A stretch of DNA of 64,000 bases, taken from NCBI RefSeq assembly GCF_038007305.1, contig NZ_JBBOWV010000001.1, forward strand, positions 1,505,001-1,569,000, written 5' to 3'. The notes under the pieces are model-generated. The model saw only the letters and a program-made list of their open reading frames with translations. It made no database searches and had not been told where the DNA came from. Within the stretch, counting starts at the first letter, position 1; each line of letters opens with the position of its first letter. The stretch comes from Solibacillus sp. FSL W7-1436. Lineage in GTDB: Bacteria > Bacillota > Bacilli > Bacillales_A > Planococcaceae. Positions 20,062 to 28,966 of this stretch are shown piece after piece. Made by a program: the position numbers and the translations under genes.

Positions 20062-20781
20062 CTATTGGCGGCTATTCAATATTTCTGCGATATGCATTGT
20101 TTTAATGTCAATGTTCTTCCGGTCAATCCGTCCTCCGATATTCATGAGGCAGCCCGCATCGGCACCTATTAAATAATGGACAGCAATCTGCTCGGCGGAA
20201 GCAATCTTTTCATCTACCATTTGTTCGGAAATCGGTCCCATTTTAATAGAGAAAGTTCCGCCGAAGCCGCAGCAATTTTCTTTTAAAGGCATTTCCAGCA
20301 GTTCAAGGCCTTCTACATTCTGAAGCAATGTGAGAGGAGCCTGCTGCACTTTCAATAAACGCGTCATATGACAGGAAGGGTGATAAGTAGCCGTTCCGTT
20401 CAGTTTTGCTCCAACATTCTCGATTTTAAGTACATCGACAATAAATTGTGTCAGTTCATATGTCTTGTCTGCAATTCGTTGTGCCTTTTCCTGCCAAATC
20501 GGTTCATCTTTAAAAATATGAACATATTCTTTCAGCATGTATGCACAAGAACCTGATGGACAGACGATAACTTCTGCATCTTCGAATACTTGAATAGTAT
20601 TTTTCATCGTTTCTTTAGAAGCTTTTACATAGCCGCTATTATAGGCTGGCTGACCGCAACAAGTTTGCCCTTTTGGAAAACTTACTGTACAACCTAAGCG
20701 TTCCAGCAGCTCAACCGTATTTTTTCCGATATTACTTTGAACCATATCGACTAAACATGTAGCGAATAATGATACATTCAT
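20062..20781 (-). CDS. lutA: lactate utilization protein A (CCG-domain Fe-S oxidoreductase)
   Basis: A 239-residue protein of the LutA/YkgE family with two cysteine-rich CCG domains. The first ends in [16 protein letters not shown] and the second in [30 protein letters not shown] and [10 protein letters not shown] are the partner cysteine motifs. These would bind an unusual 4Fe-4S cluster, as in heterodisulfide reductases. It starts at ATG 20781 behind GGGGGG. It is the first gene of lutABC, and a perfect palindrome lies 54 bp before its start. Confidence 0.95.
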   Translation of the reverse strand: MNVSLFATCLVDMVQSNIGKNTVELLERLGCTVSFPKGQTCCGQPAYNSGYVKASKETMKNTIQVFEDAEVIVCPSGSCAYMLKEYVHIFKDEPIWQEKAQRIADKTYELTQFIVDVLKIENVGAKLNGTATYHPSCHMTRLLKVQQAPLTLLQNVEGLELLEMPLKENCCGFGGTFSIKMGPISEQMVDEKIASAEQIAVHYLIGADAGCLMNIGGRIDRKNIDIKTMHIAEILNSRQ

Positions 20782-20834
20782 CCAATCCCCCCTGTTTCAT
20801 TAAATTTACAACTTTCTGATAATTAAGTCAACAG

Positions 20835-20847
20835 GTCATCTGATGAC
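20835..20847. promoter_or_regulatory. probable LutR operator
   Basis: GTCATC-T-GATGAC is a perfect 13-bp palindrome in the 109-bp gap between lutR and lutA. Its core TCATC-N-GATGA matches the LutR consensus I recall for Bacillus subtilis. An extra half-site AAGTCA (20825-20830) is beside it. Binding of LutR here would repress lutABC in the absence of L-lactate. Confidence 0.8.
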
Positions 20848-20890
20848 TTAGGAAATAAGTATTTAAAGAGAATAATTCTGTCTTAAAACA

Positions 20891-21595
20891 TTATTGATTG
20901 AAAAGTAATGATTCGACGGTCTCCAGGTGTTTTGCCATCGCCTTTTTAGCCAGTACATCATCTGCATTCAACAATGCATTGTAAATTGCGGTATGTTCTT
21001 CGTGTAAATTGTATAAAGCAGCATGGTCTGTTGTTGATAAAAGAGAACGCGTATGCTGGATTTGGCGTGCAATCGGCTTTGAAACACTTTGCAGCATCGA
21101 AACGAGTAGAGGGTTATCTGCTGCTTCAGCGATGACTGCATGGAATCGCATATCGGCGTTACTGCTTGCCTCAGGATCGATAAGGGCGTCGTTCATTTTA
21201 TTGAGTGCTTCTTCTAATTGTTCAAGCTGACGAGCTGTTCTGCGTTTTGCAGCATTTTTGATCAGACCTAATTCCAAAATTTTTCGTACTTCAAATATTT
21301 GCTGTAAATCCTGCTGGGAAAAGGAGACGTATGTGGGAATATTCAATGAAATATCCTGTGCTGTTACTTTGCGGATATAAGTTCCTTCACCTTGGCGGAT
21401 TTCGATAATGCCACGTGCCTGAAGAGCAGTCAAAGCTTCACGAATTGCAGAGCGGCCAACTTCAAAGTTTTTGGCAAGCTGTTCAACTGAATCCAATTTA
21501 TCGCCAGGTGAAATTTCCCCGTTCATAATTTTTTGTTCAATAATATCGGCTATTTGTTCATAGAGCTTCTTTGTTTTTGGGACTTCAAATTTCAT
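20891..21595 (-). CDS. lutR: FadR-type GntR regulator of lactate utilization
   Basis: A 234-residue regulator. The winged helix (about 7-72) contains LAKNFEVGRSAIREALTALQARGIIEIRQGEGTYI split across the GntR signature. The C-terminal FCD domain (about 90-225) has the metal/ligand residues in DMRFHAVIAEAADNPLLVSM and the final HLETVESLLF. It starts at ATG 21595 behind AAAGGA. It sits directly upstream of lutABC on the same strand, with the palindromic operator between. It should respond to L-lactate. Assignment rests on context plus family. Confidence 0.87.
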   Translation of the reverse strand: MKFEVPKTKKLYEQIADIIEQKIMNGEISPGDKLDSVEQLAKNFEVGRSAIREALTALQARGIIEIRQGEGTYIRKVTAQDISLNIPTYVSFSQQDLQQIFEVRKILELGLIKNAAKRRTARQLEQLEEALNKMNDALIDPEASSNADMRFHAVIAEAADNPLLVSMLQSVSKPIARQIQHTRSLLSTTDHAALYNLHEEHTAIYNALLNADDVLAKKAMAKHLETVESLLFNQ

Positions 21596-21623
21596 ATTAA
21601 AAATCCTTTCCTATTGTATAAAT

Positions 21624-21661
21624 TCTAAAAAAAGCTGTTCCAATAACTTGGAAACAGCTTT
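21624..21661 (-). terminator. intrinsic terminator
   Basis: AAAGCTGTTCCAA and TTGGAAACAGCTTT form the stem. On the minus strand it is followed by seven T. It ends the UspA-like gene transcript. Confidence 0.87.
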
Positions 21662-21665
21662 CGTA

Positions 21666-22352
21666 TTAAGGTTTTAATGATGTAAAACGATCTTTAGGGA
21701 GAATTTCAGGGTTGTTAACAGTACCTTCTGTTATATCAGCCTCTAAAAGTTTCCCGTTATAATTGAACTTGAATATACCATTATCGAAGTCTGTCCCGAT
21801 TTCCTTAAAGAAAATCCCTTCAAGAGCCACAATTTTAGGGCAAGTAAACACGACTTTATAGTAATCATTTTCCTGGATTAAATAAGCACGAACACCTTTT
21901 TCATAAACATCGATCAGTTCATCCTCAGAAGGACGCTTTACCGATACTATATGAAAATCGACGAATGGTACTTCTTTTAAGAGAACATTTAAGAAAGAAC
22001 CTTTTGTGATTTCCTCCCAACGGCTTTGAGCACTTTGACCCACGATAATTTGCGTGATATTAAAGTCCATTGCAATTTCTTTAATCACTTTATGGAATGG
22101 ACGCTTTTCATTATCTTTTACAATGAATTGTTCTACTTCCAACTCATCAGTAAGTTCTTTCCATTGTTCGATATAGCCGGATTTTTCCGCATCAAATGCG
22201 TCAAGCGGCTTTGAATCAACAGTCAACACATATAATGGGCAGTCAAGTAATGTAGCAAGCTTGTGTCCTCGGCGAATTAAACGCTCACCATTTTGTCCGT
22301 AATATACACAAACCAAAATACTTTCGTCTAATCGGCCTTTAACATGTTTCAT
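21666..22352 (-). CDS. universal-stress-like protein resembling the KdpD Usp sensor domain
   Basis: A 228-residue protein. The first 140 residues are a Usp/KdpD-type Rossmann fold: SILVCVYYGQNGERLIRRGH at the start, then ITQIIVGQSAQSRWEEITKGSFLN, the nucleotide-type GxxxR..(9)G.S loop. The C-terminal 80 residues are not recognised. Two starts are in frame; AAAGAGGTG favours ATG 22352. It is divergent from the mrp operon, with 331 bp between starts, so a role in cation or stress response is plausible. No membrane or kinase domain is present. Confidence 0.75.
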   Translation of the reverse strand: MKHVKGRLDESILVCVYYGQNGERLIRRGHKLATLLDCPLYVLTVDSKPLDAFDAEKSGYIEQWKELTDELEVEQFIVKDNEKRPFHKVIKEIAMDFNITQIIVGQSAQSRWEEITKGSFLNVLLKEVPFVDFHIVSVKRPSEDELIDVYEKGVRAYLIQENDYYKVVFTCPKIVALEGIFFKEIGTDFDNGIFKFNYNGKLLEADITEGTVNNPEILPKDRFTSLKP

Positions 22353-22683
22353 TTTATTTCGCACCTCTTTTTCTTATCCTATAATAATGAATTGAATCCG
22401 AATATATTTTGAGAAATTAAGCATAATTGAGATAAAACGAAGGCTATTACAGTGCAATGCACCCATTATTATTGTATACTTATTTCTATGATGCATATTT
22501 ATATTCAGTAAATTTTTTGTTATATTTTTGCTTTTGTAATTTTTATTAAATTACTCTTGTTTGAAAATATATTCCCCATATGCCACATTATTATGAAGAT
22601 AGTTATATAGATAGTCAAGTGTGATCGTTCGAATGCCGAACTTTACATATTTTTTGGCTGAATCGGTTAGGAGGTTATTGCTT
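22353..22683. other. divergent intergenic region between the Usp gene and mrp
   Basis: This AT-rich stretch carries the promoters of two divergent transcripts. A TATACT at 22475-22480 is a possible -10 for mrp, but the -35 is poor. The mrpA ribosome-binding site TAGGAGG is at 22668-22674. I see no clear operator, riboswitch or terminator. Confidence 0.4.
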
Positions 22684-25095
22684 TTGGTTATTGCTTTTTC
22701 GATTATGCTTCCGTTTCTTGCTGCAGCATTAATCCCGTTAATATACAGGAGATTTAAGAATATACATTTAGGTTGGTTCGTGCTAATAATCCCTGTTGCA
22801 TTATTTTCGCTTTTAGCTACATATATCCCTCGAATTGCCAATGGCGAAGTGTTCAAAAAAACAATCGAGTGGATCCCCTCTTTCGGTATTAATATTACTA
22901 CTTATTTAGACGGCTTGAGTATGATTTTTGGCTTACTCATTACTGGGGTAGGCAGTTTAGTAATACTTTACTCAATTTTCTATTTATCAACGAAAGAATC
23001 ATTACATCATTTCTATTGCTACTTACTATTATTTATGGGCGCGATGTTGGGCGTCGTCTTTTCGGATAACTTAATGGTGCTTTATGTATTCTGGGAATTA
23101 ACGAGCGTATCGTCATTCCTGTTAATTGCATTCTGGCATCATCGTAAAGCATCTCGTGCAGGCGCAAGGAAAGCAATGACTATAACCGTTTCTGGTGGTG
23201 TTGCGATGCTCGCTGGTTTTTTAATGTTATATGTTGCATCCGGAACGTTTAGTATTCGCGAAATTATTGCGAATTTGGATGTCGTGCAATCGAGCGTTTA
23301 TTTTGTACCGGCAATGTGTCTTGTACTTTTAGGTGCGTTTACAAAGTCAGCACAGTTCCCGTTCCATATTTGGCTGCCGGATGCGATGGAAGCACCGACA
23401 CCTGTTTCCGCCTATTTACACTCTGCAACGATGGTAAAAGCGGGCATTTACTTAGTAGCTCGTACAACACCGATTTTTGGCGGGCATGAAGTATGGTTTT
23501 GGGCAGTGAGCGGGGTAGGTCTGCTAACGTTATTCTGGGGCTCCTTCAATGCCGTCCGCCAGTATGATTTAAAGGCACTGCTAGCATACTCCACAATTAG
23601 TCAGCTTGGATTGATTATGTCTTTATTCGGTCTTGGTTCTGCAGCACTGCATTTTGGTTATTCAACACAGTCGGTAATTTATACTCAGGCTACTTTTGCT
23701 GCATTATTCCATTTAATCAACCACTCGACATTTAAAGGCGCGCTCTTTATGATGGTCGGAATCGTCGACCATGAAGTAGGAACACGTGATATTCGTCGAT
23801 TAGGCGGATTGATGTCGTTAATGCCATTTACTTTCACGATTGCCGTAATCGGAAGTGCCTCAATGGCAGGTTTACCACCATTCAATGGCTTTTTAAGTAA
23901 GGAAATGTTCTTTACAGCAACATTAAAAATTACACAGCTTGATATTTTCTCACTTGATAGTATCGGCCTTTTATTCCCGATTATCGCCTGGGTGGCAAGT
24001 ATTTTTACGTTTATTTACTGTGTCATTATCGTCATGCGTACATTCTTCGGGAAAATACAGCCGGATCGTTTGGAAAAGCCGCCACATGAAGCGCCATTTG
24101 GTATGTTAATTTCACCATTTATTTTAGTGGCTTTCGTTATTGGAATTTTTATATTCCCAAATGTTTTGGGACATTATATTTTGAGTCCGGCTATGGCAAG
24201 CATTTATCCAATGTTTCCTTCGGCAGAGGAATTGACGCCTCATATCGCAGCTTGGCATGGTTATATTAGTACGGAGCTTATTATGACGTTTGGTGTCATT
24301 GTTGTAGGTGTTTTCTTATACCGTACATTAAAAAAATGGCGTCCAGTCTATCAGTTAATTCCGCAAAGTTTTACATTAAATGCGATTTATGAACGTGTCA
24401 TTAATTCAAGTGAGGGTGTATCAGGACGTGTAACAAACCGTTATATGAACGGTAATTTAACTTATTATTTCGTATATATATATGTGTTTTTTGTAACCCT
24501 GCTGGCAGGGTATATGATTTATGCGGACGTATTCAGCTGGGATCCTTCGAAAGATTCGGTGATCGAGCCTTATGAATTAGTTCTTGTTTTTGTTATGATT
24601 GCGGCTGCAATTGCAATTATTTTTGCAAAGCAGCGTATTACAGTCGTGCTGTTGAACGGGGTACTCGGTTATTCTGTTGCCTTTTTCTTCGTTGTATTCA
24701 GAGCTCCTGATTTGGCGCTCACACAGCTTGTCGTTGAATCGGTCACAACAGCGCTGTTCTTACTATCATTCAAATATTTACCGAAGCTTAAAAATGAGTA
24801 TATTTCGAAAAGCTGGCGTTTTGCGAAGGTTACAATTTCGATTGCGGTCGGTGCAACCGTGACACTGATCGGATTAGCTGTAATGAATTACGATCGTTTT
24901 GAGCCAATCTCGAAATACTTTGAGGATTCGTATGATCTGGCAGGCGGGAAAAATATCGTCAACACGATTTTAGGCGATTTCCGTGCATTTGATACGATGC
25001 TTGAAGTAGTTGTACTTTTCATTGCAGGTCTTGGCGTCTACACACTTATTAAGCTTAAGGCGAAAAAGGGGGATGCAGACGTTGAAAGTAAATGA
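22684..25095 (+). CDS. mrpA: Na+/H+ antiporter subunit A
   Basis: An 803-residue MrpA, the large membrane subunit of the seven-part Mrp cation/proton antiporter, homologous to complex I NuoL. The NuoL-like core contains FWELTSVSSFLLIAFW and AFTKSAQFPFHIWLPDAMEA, with PTPVSAYLHSATMVKAGIYL (key lysine). The C-terminal MrpB-like part has GVLGYSVAFFFVVFRAPDLA and LTQLVVESVTTALFLL. The frame is open upstream, but TAGGAGG at 22668-22674 is spaced 9 bp from TTG 22684, which is preferred; the exact start is uncertain. It exports Na+ in exchange for protons and supports alkali and salt tolerance. Confidence 0.95.
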   Translation: MVIAFSIMLPFLAAALIPLIYRRFKNIHLGWFVLIIPVALFSLLATYIPRIANGEVFKKTIEWIPSFGINITTYLDGLSMIFGLLITGVGSLVILYSIFYLSTKESLHHFYCYLLLFMGAMLGVVFSDNLMVLYVFWELTSVSSFLLIAFWHHRKASRAGARKAMTITVSGGVAMLAGFLMLYVASGTFSIREIIANLDVVQSSVYFVPAMCLVLLGAFTKSAQFPFHIWLPDAMEAPTPVSAYLHSATMVKAGIYLVARTTPIFGGHEVWFWAVSGVGLLTLFWGSFNAVRQYDLKALLAYSTISQLGLIMSLFGLGSAALHFGYSTQSVIYTQATFAALFHLINHSTFKGALFMMVGIVDHEVGTRDIRRLGGLMSLMPFTFTIAVIGSASMAGLPPFNGFLSKEMFFTATLKITQLDIFSLDSIGLLFPIIAWVASIFTFIYCVIIVMRTFFGKIQPDRLEKPPHEAPFGMLISPFILVAFVIGIFIFPNVLGHYILSPAMASIYPMFPSAEELTPHIAAWHGYISTELIMTFGVIVVGVFLYRTLKKWRPVYQLIPQSFTLNAIYERVINSSEGVSGRVTNRYMNGNLTYYFVYIYVFFVTLLAGYMIYADVFSWDPSKDSVIEPYELVLVFVMIAAAIAIIFAKQRITVVLLNGVLGYSVAFFFVVFRAPDLALTQLVVESVTTALFLLSFKYLPKLKNEYISKSWRFAKVTISIAVGATVTLIGLAVMNYDRFEPISKYFEDSYDLAGGKNIVNTILGDFRAFDTMLEVVVLFIAGLGVYTLIKLKAKKGDADVESK

Positions 25096-25504
25096 TGTTA
25101 TTTTAAAATCAGTCGTACGAGGCGTTGTGTTCATCGTCTTTACGCTTGGTATGTATTTATTTTTTGCAGGACATAATGCTCCGGGCGGCGGATTCATCGG
25201 CGGATTAGTGCTTGGCTCGGGGATTGTCCTGCTATATTTGACGTATGACATTGAAACCGTGCATAAAGGAATGCCGTTCGATTTTAAAAAAGTTGCTGCA
25301 ATCGGTGTATTGCTGGCGACAGGTTCGGCCATTGCCTCAGTTTTCTTTGACGTACCATTTTTAACACAGACAGATGGCTATTATAATCTCCCGTTAATAG
25401 GAGAAAAGCATTTGTCGACTGTTACGATTTTTGAAGCAGGTGTCGCATTGACGGTTGTCGGTACACTCGTAACGATTATTTTAAATATAAGTGAGGATGA
25501 ATAG
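25082..25504 (+). CDS. mrpB: Na+/H+ antiporter subunit B
   Basis: A 140-residue membrane protein. The MnhB signature FAGHNAPGGGFIGGLVLGSG follows TM1. Four hydrophobic segments end in VALTVVGTLVTIIL. Its start overlaps the 3' end of mrpA. ATG 25073 abuts the AAAGGGGG box too closely, so TTG 25082 is preferred. It is part of the Mrp complex. Confidence 0.92.
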   Translation: MKVNDVILKSVVRGVVFIVFTLGMYLFFAGHNAPGGGFIGGLVLGSGIVLLYLTYDIETVHKGMPFDFKKVAAIGVLLATGSAIASVFFDVPFLTQTDGYYNLPLIGEKHLSTVTIFEAGVALTVVGTLVTIILNISEDE

Positions 25505-25505
25505 T

Positions 25506-25844
25506 ATGGAATCATTAATGATTGTACTTGTCGGCATTCTAGTCGCAGTCGCTACTTATTTAATCCTCTCTCGTAGTGTCATACGCGTGATTGTCGGCAC
25601 CGCCATTTTATCTCATGCCGTTCACCTATTGTTATTGACGGTCGGCGGGTTAAAAAAGGGAAGTGTGCCGTTATTAGGTCAAGCGGCCGCACCATATACC
25701 GACGCATTACCCCAAGCATTGATCTTAACGGCAATCGTAATAAGCTTTGCTGTTACGGCCTTTTTACTCGTACTGGCTTATCGAATGTATTTAATGAACG
25801 GAACCGATGATCTAGGGGAACTTGGAGGGTCATCAGATGAATAA
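25506..25844 (+). CDS. mrpC: Na+/H+ antiporter subunit C
   Basis: A 112-residue, three-helix protein homologous to NuoK. It has the ILSHAVHLLLLTVGGLK stretch and the highly conserved PLPQALILTAIVISFAVTAF-type segment (here DALPQALILTAIVIS). It starts at ATG 25506, one base after the mrpB stop, with GTGAGGA inside the mrpB end as ribosome-binding site. Confidence 0.94.
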   Translation: MESLMIVLVGILVAVATYLILSRSVIRVIVGTAILSHAVHLLLLTVGGLKKGSVPLLGQAAAPYTDALPQALILTAIVISFAVTAFLLVLAYRMYLMNGTDDLGELGGSSDE

Positions 25845-27321
25845 TATAATTGTTTTACCAATGATTGTGCCGATTATAACGGCAGCATTGCTAGTATTTT
25901 TAAATAATAATATTAAACTTCAGCGAGTTGTAAGTTTAGTAACTATGATTTTTGTAATAGCGACATCTGTTGTCCTGTTACAGCTTATTCAAACAGAAGG
26001 TATCATGCGTATAGACTTTAGTGGTTGGGCACCGCCGTTCGGTATTTTATTTGTTGCCGATTCATTTTCGGTACTGCTTGTTCTGACGGCAAGCATCGTT
26101 ACGGCGATCTGTTTGATTTATGCCTTCTCCACAATCGGAGAGCGTCACGAGAAGATGTACTTTTATCCGTTTGTCCTGTTTTTACTGGCAGGTGTGAATG
26201 GTTCGTTTTTAACAGGTGATATTTTCAACTTATTCGTTTGTTTTGAAGTAATGCTTTTAGCGTCCTATGTATTGGTTGCATTAGGCGGGGGAAAAATACA
26301 GCTGCGCGAGTCAATCAAATATGTGCTCATTAATGTTGTCGCATCATGGATTTTCCTTGTTGCACTTGCTTTCATGTATGGAACGTTAAAGACGCTTAAT
26401 ATGGCACATATTGCACAGCGTGTTGCAGAAGCCGGCCAGGATCCGTTACTGACGGTTGTGGCACTTGTTTTCCTTATTGTTTTTGCTTTAAAAGGAGGCT
26501 TGCTGCTGTTCTTTTGGCTGCCTGGTTCATACAGTGTGCCTCCAACAGCAGTACAGGCATTATTTGCCGCACTGCTAACAAAGGTGGGTATATATGCATT
26601 ATTCCGTACGTTCACGCTCATGTTCCCGCTACAGCCGGAAGTGACGCATACAGCGATCGGTGTGATGGCAGGACTGACGATAATAGCGGGATGTATGGGC
26701 GCATTTGCCGGACGTGATGTTCGGACAATTGCTACATATAACGTCATCATTAGTGTTGGATTCATATTGGCGGCACTTGCGATCGGAACTGAATCAGCAA
26801 TGGCAGGCGCAGTGTATTACTTAATCCACGACATGCTCGGTAAAGCGCTGCTGTTTTTACTTATTGGAACAATGGTGCTTTTGACAGGGGAAATTGTTGT
26901 AAAAAATATGAATGGATTAATTCGAATTTATCCGGTATTTGGATGGCTGTTCTTTATCATGTTATGTGCACTTGTCGGGATTCCGCCATTAAGCGGATTT
27001 ATCGGAAAAGTACTGATCGGCCAGGGCGCTATTGAAACAGAGTCTTACATTTTATTGGCACTGGCATTCGGTTCGAGTATCATCGTTCTCTATTCATTAA
27101 TGCGTATTTTCCTTGCTTCATTCTTTGGAGAAACTTCGATTAATGAAGAGGACAAAATTCGGATGCCGCGCGGTGCGATGGTATCGTTTGTGCTATTGAC
27201 GATCTGTATCGTTGCTTTAGGAGTTGGTGCAGAAGGGCTTGCAGTTTATGTGAATGATGCAGCTTACACATTATCCAACCCTTCCGTATATATTGATGCG
27301 ATATTAAATACGAATAAATAA
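25837..27321 (+). CDS. mrpD: Na+/H+ antiporter subunit D
   Basis: A 494-residue NuoM/N-like polytopic protein. FNLFVCFEVMLLASYVLVAL holds the glutamate of TM5. ALKGGLLLFFWLPGSYSVPP and TAVQALFAALLTKVGIYALF hold the conserved lysines. A Met five codons upstream is in frame, but GGAGGG fits ATG 25837. It overlaps mrpC by 8 bp. Length matches MrpD of bacilli. Confidence 0.95.
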   Translation: MNNIIVLPMIVPIITAALLVFLNNNIKLQRVVSLVTMIFVIATSVVLLQLIQTEGIMRIDFSGWAPPFGILFVADSFSVLLVLTASIVTAICLIYAFSTIGERHEKMYFYPFVLFLLAGVNGSFLTGDIFNLFVCFEVMLLASYVLVALGGGKIQLRESIKYVLINVVASWIFLVALAFMYGTLKTLNMAHIAQRVAEAGQDPLLTVVALVFLIVFALKGGLLLFFWLPGSYSVPPTAVQALFAALLTKVGIYALFRTFTLMFPLQPEVTHTAIGVMAGLTIIAGCMGAFAGRDVRTIATYNVIISVGFILAALAIGTESAMAGAVYYLIHDMLGKALLFLLIGTMVLLTGEIVVKNMNGLIRIYPVFGWLFFIMLCALVGIPPLSGFIGKVLIGQGAIETESYILLALAFGSSIIVLYSLMRIFLASFFGETSINEEDKIRMPRGAMVSFVLLTICIVALGVGAEGLAVYVNDAAYTLSNPSVYIDAILNTNK

Positions 27322-27335
27322 AGGAGGGTGAGCAC

Positions 27336-27818
27336 ATGTTAGGTCAATTTATTATAAATTTATTTATTGCGGCGCTTTGGTTTTTGTTAAAGGATGATCC
27401 AACTGCAGACTTTACGACGTTTATGTCAGGCTTTTTAGTCGGAACATTGATTTTATATGCTATGCACCGATTTTTCGGAACACAGTTTTACTTGCGTCGT
27501 GTATTAAAGATTATTAAGCTCATCCTCATATTTATTCGAGAGCTGCTTTCATCAAGTATTTCTGTATTAAAACAAGTACTGGGTCCACAGATGAATTTCA
27601 CACCGGGTATTTTCACTTATGAAACAAAATTAAGAGGAGACTACCAGGTGACGACATTGGCCCTGTTATTAACATTGACACCGGGTTCTGTTGTAATGGA
27701 AGTTTCAGAAGATAACAGTACGTTTTATATTCATGCAATGGATATAGAAGAATCGAAAGAAACGGTACTCCGTTCAATCGGCAAGTTTGAACGTGCCATT
27801 TTGGAGGTGACACAATGA
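27336..27818 (+). CDS. mrpE: Na+/H+ antiporter subunit E
   Basis: A 160-residue protein with two or three N-terminal membrane segments followed by a soluble part. The MnhE signature is TLALLLTLTPGSVVMEVSED, then FYIHAMDIE. It starts at ATG 27336 behind AAAGGAGGG. The stop overlaps mrpF (ATGA). Confidence 0.93.
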   Translation: MLGQFIINLFIAALWFLLKDDPTADFTTFMSGFLVGTLILYAMHRFFGTQFYLRRVLKIIKLILIFIRELLSSSISVLKQVLGPQMNFTPGIFTYETKLRGDYQVTTLALLLTLTPGSVVMEVSEDNSTFYIHAMDIEESKETVLRSIGKFERAILEVTQ

Positions 27819-28099
27819 TCGATTTGATTCTAAAGGCTGCACTTGTACTATTTATGGTGGCAATCGGTCTATCCCTATTCCGTGTAATAAAAGGACCGTC
27901 ATTGCCTGACCGCGCAATCGCTCTTGATACGATTGGCGTCAATTTAATTTCTGCGATCGCCATCGTGTCGATTGTTTTAAAAACAAAGGCATTTTTGGAA
28001 GCGATTTTAATATTGGGGATTTTAGCATTTATCGGAACGATTGCATTCTCGAAATATATAGAAAGAGGTGTCATTGTTGAGCGTAAATCAGCTGATTGA
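27815..28099 (+). CDS. mrpF: Na+/H+ antiporter subunit F
   Basis: A 94-residue, three-helix protein. GPSLPDRAIALDTIGVNLIS is the MnhF hallmark (D32 type aspartate), then a final helix with GFIGTIAFSKYIERG-like residues (AFIGTIAFSKYIERG). It starts at ATG 27815, overlapping mrpE. Its end overlaps mrpG. Confidence 0.93.
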   Translation: MIDLILKAALVLFMVAIGLSLFRVIKGPSLPDRAIALDTIGVNLISAIAIVSIVLKTKAFLEAILILGILAFIGTIAFSKYIERGVIVERKSAD

Positions 28100-28481
28100 G
28101 TTAATGGCGGCACTTCTTATCTTGCTTGGTGCAATTGTGAGTGTCATTAGCGCATTCGGCATGATACGTTTACCGGATGTGTACACACGCTCACATGCCG
28201 CAACGAAAAGTGCGACACTTTCCGTATTGCTTTGTTTGTTCGGCGGCTTCATTTACTTTTGGATCCATGATGGCTATGTGAGCATTCGCCTTATTTTAGG
28301 TATTATATTCGTATTTATTACGGCACCTGTTTCCGGACATTTAGTCTGTCGTGCGGCGTATCGTTCACGCGTACCGCTGGCTGAAGGTTCTGGAGACGAT
28401 GCATTAAATGAAATCCTGTTCGGCGAAGAAAATCTGCAAGTAAAAGAAGAAGTGGAAGCTACATTGAAAGAAATTAAATAA
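28077..28481 (+). CDS. mrpG: Na+/H+ antiporter subunit G
   Basis: A 134-residue, three-helix protein with the MnhG signature FGMIRLPDVYTRSHAATKS and a final helix IFVFITAPVSGHLVCRAAYR. The frame is open from GTG 28068; AAAGAGG is best spaced to TTG 28077. It overlaps mrpF by 23 bp and is the last gene of the operon. Confidence 0.92.
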   Translation: MSVNQLIELMAALLILLGAIVSVISAFGMIRLPDVYTRSHAATKSATLSVLLCLFGGFIYFWIHDGYVSIRLILGIIFVFITAPVSGHLVCRAAYRSRVPLAEGSGDDALNEILFGEENLQVKEEVEATLKEIK

Positions 28482-28488
28482 TGAATGT

Positions 28489-28537
28489 AAAAGCATTTTA
28501 AAAGTGATGGCATGTCGCTTTTAGAATGCTTTTTTTA
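28489..28537 (+). terminator. mrp operon terminator
   Basis: AAAGCATTTTAAAAG and CTTTTAGAATGCTTT form an imperfect long stem, followed by TTTT. It directly follows mrpG. Confidence 0.85.
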
Positions 28538-28877
28538 GTGGATAAAAAATTATGTGATGTGGATAACTTGTAGATAAAGTTACAAATTTATCGAACAAAG
28601 GGGTAGAGCTCCTTATTTTTAACTGAATATGGATATAAGAAATTAAAAGTATTCCTATTTAGTATAAAAATAAATAGACTTTACTAAGAAAAATGTGGCA
28701 ATTTCTAGAACAAATGAAAATATATCCGAATATTTTTTTGGAATCTTGTTCTAAAATAGAATTTTAAAATATTTTTTGTGGATAAGTATATTTCTGCCTG
28801 TTGAAAAATCGTGATTAAAATGTGGATAATTAACGTTAATGTGCATAACTTTGTGGATAAATAGTATATGTGGATAA
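28537..28877 (-). promoter_or_regulatory. DnaA-box cluster
   Basis: TGTGGATAA (the complement of the DnaA box TTATCCACA) occurs perfectly at 28558-28566, 28777-28785, 28821-28829, 28852-28860 and 28869-28877. TTATGCACA, also within the TTATNCACA consensus, is at 28840-28848. One-mismatch copies lie at 28537-28545 and 28569-28577. All point the same way. The last four full boxes fall within 57 bp. No dnaA, dnaN or unwinding element is here, so it resembles the DnaA-box clusters outside oriC that titrate DnaA or regulate genes. The cluster lies in the gap between mrpG and a GntR regulator gene. Confidence 0.8.
28706..28725 (+). repeat. stray fragment of the 21-bp repeat family
   Basis: The 20-mer TAGAACAAATGAAAATATAT is identical to bases 12563-12582 of the first array. 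It is surrounded by degenerate neighbours such as TTGTTCTAAAATAGAA (28746-28761). It probably marks a decayed member of the same repeat family. Confidence 0.6.
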
Positions 28878-28966
28878 TATTTCTTGATTTATTGACAAAT
28901 AAGCTCGTTTTTTATATAGTGCATTACAACACTAATGTACTTGGTGACTCAGAAAGGATGATCTCT

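Noticed and set aside
28537-28877. Chromosomal replication origin
   Set aside because: No dnaA, dnaN or rpmH nearby and no clear DnaA-trio or AT-rich unwinding element; a titration or regulatory cluster is more likely.
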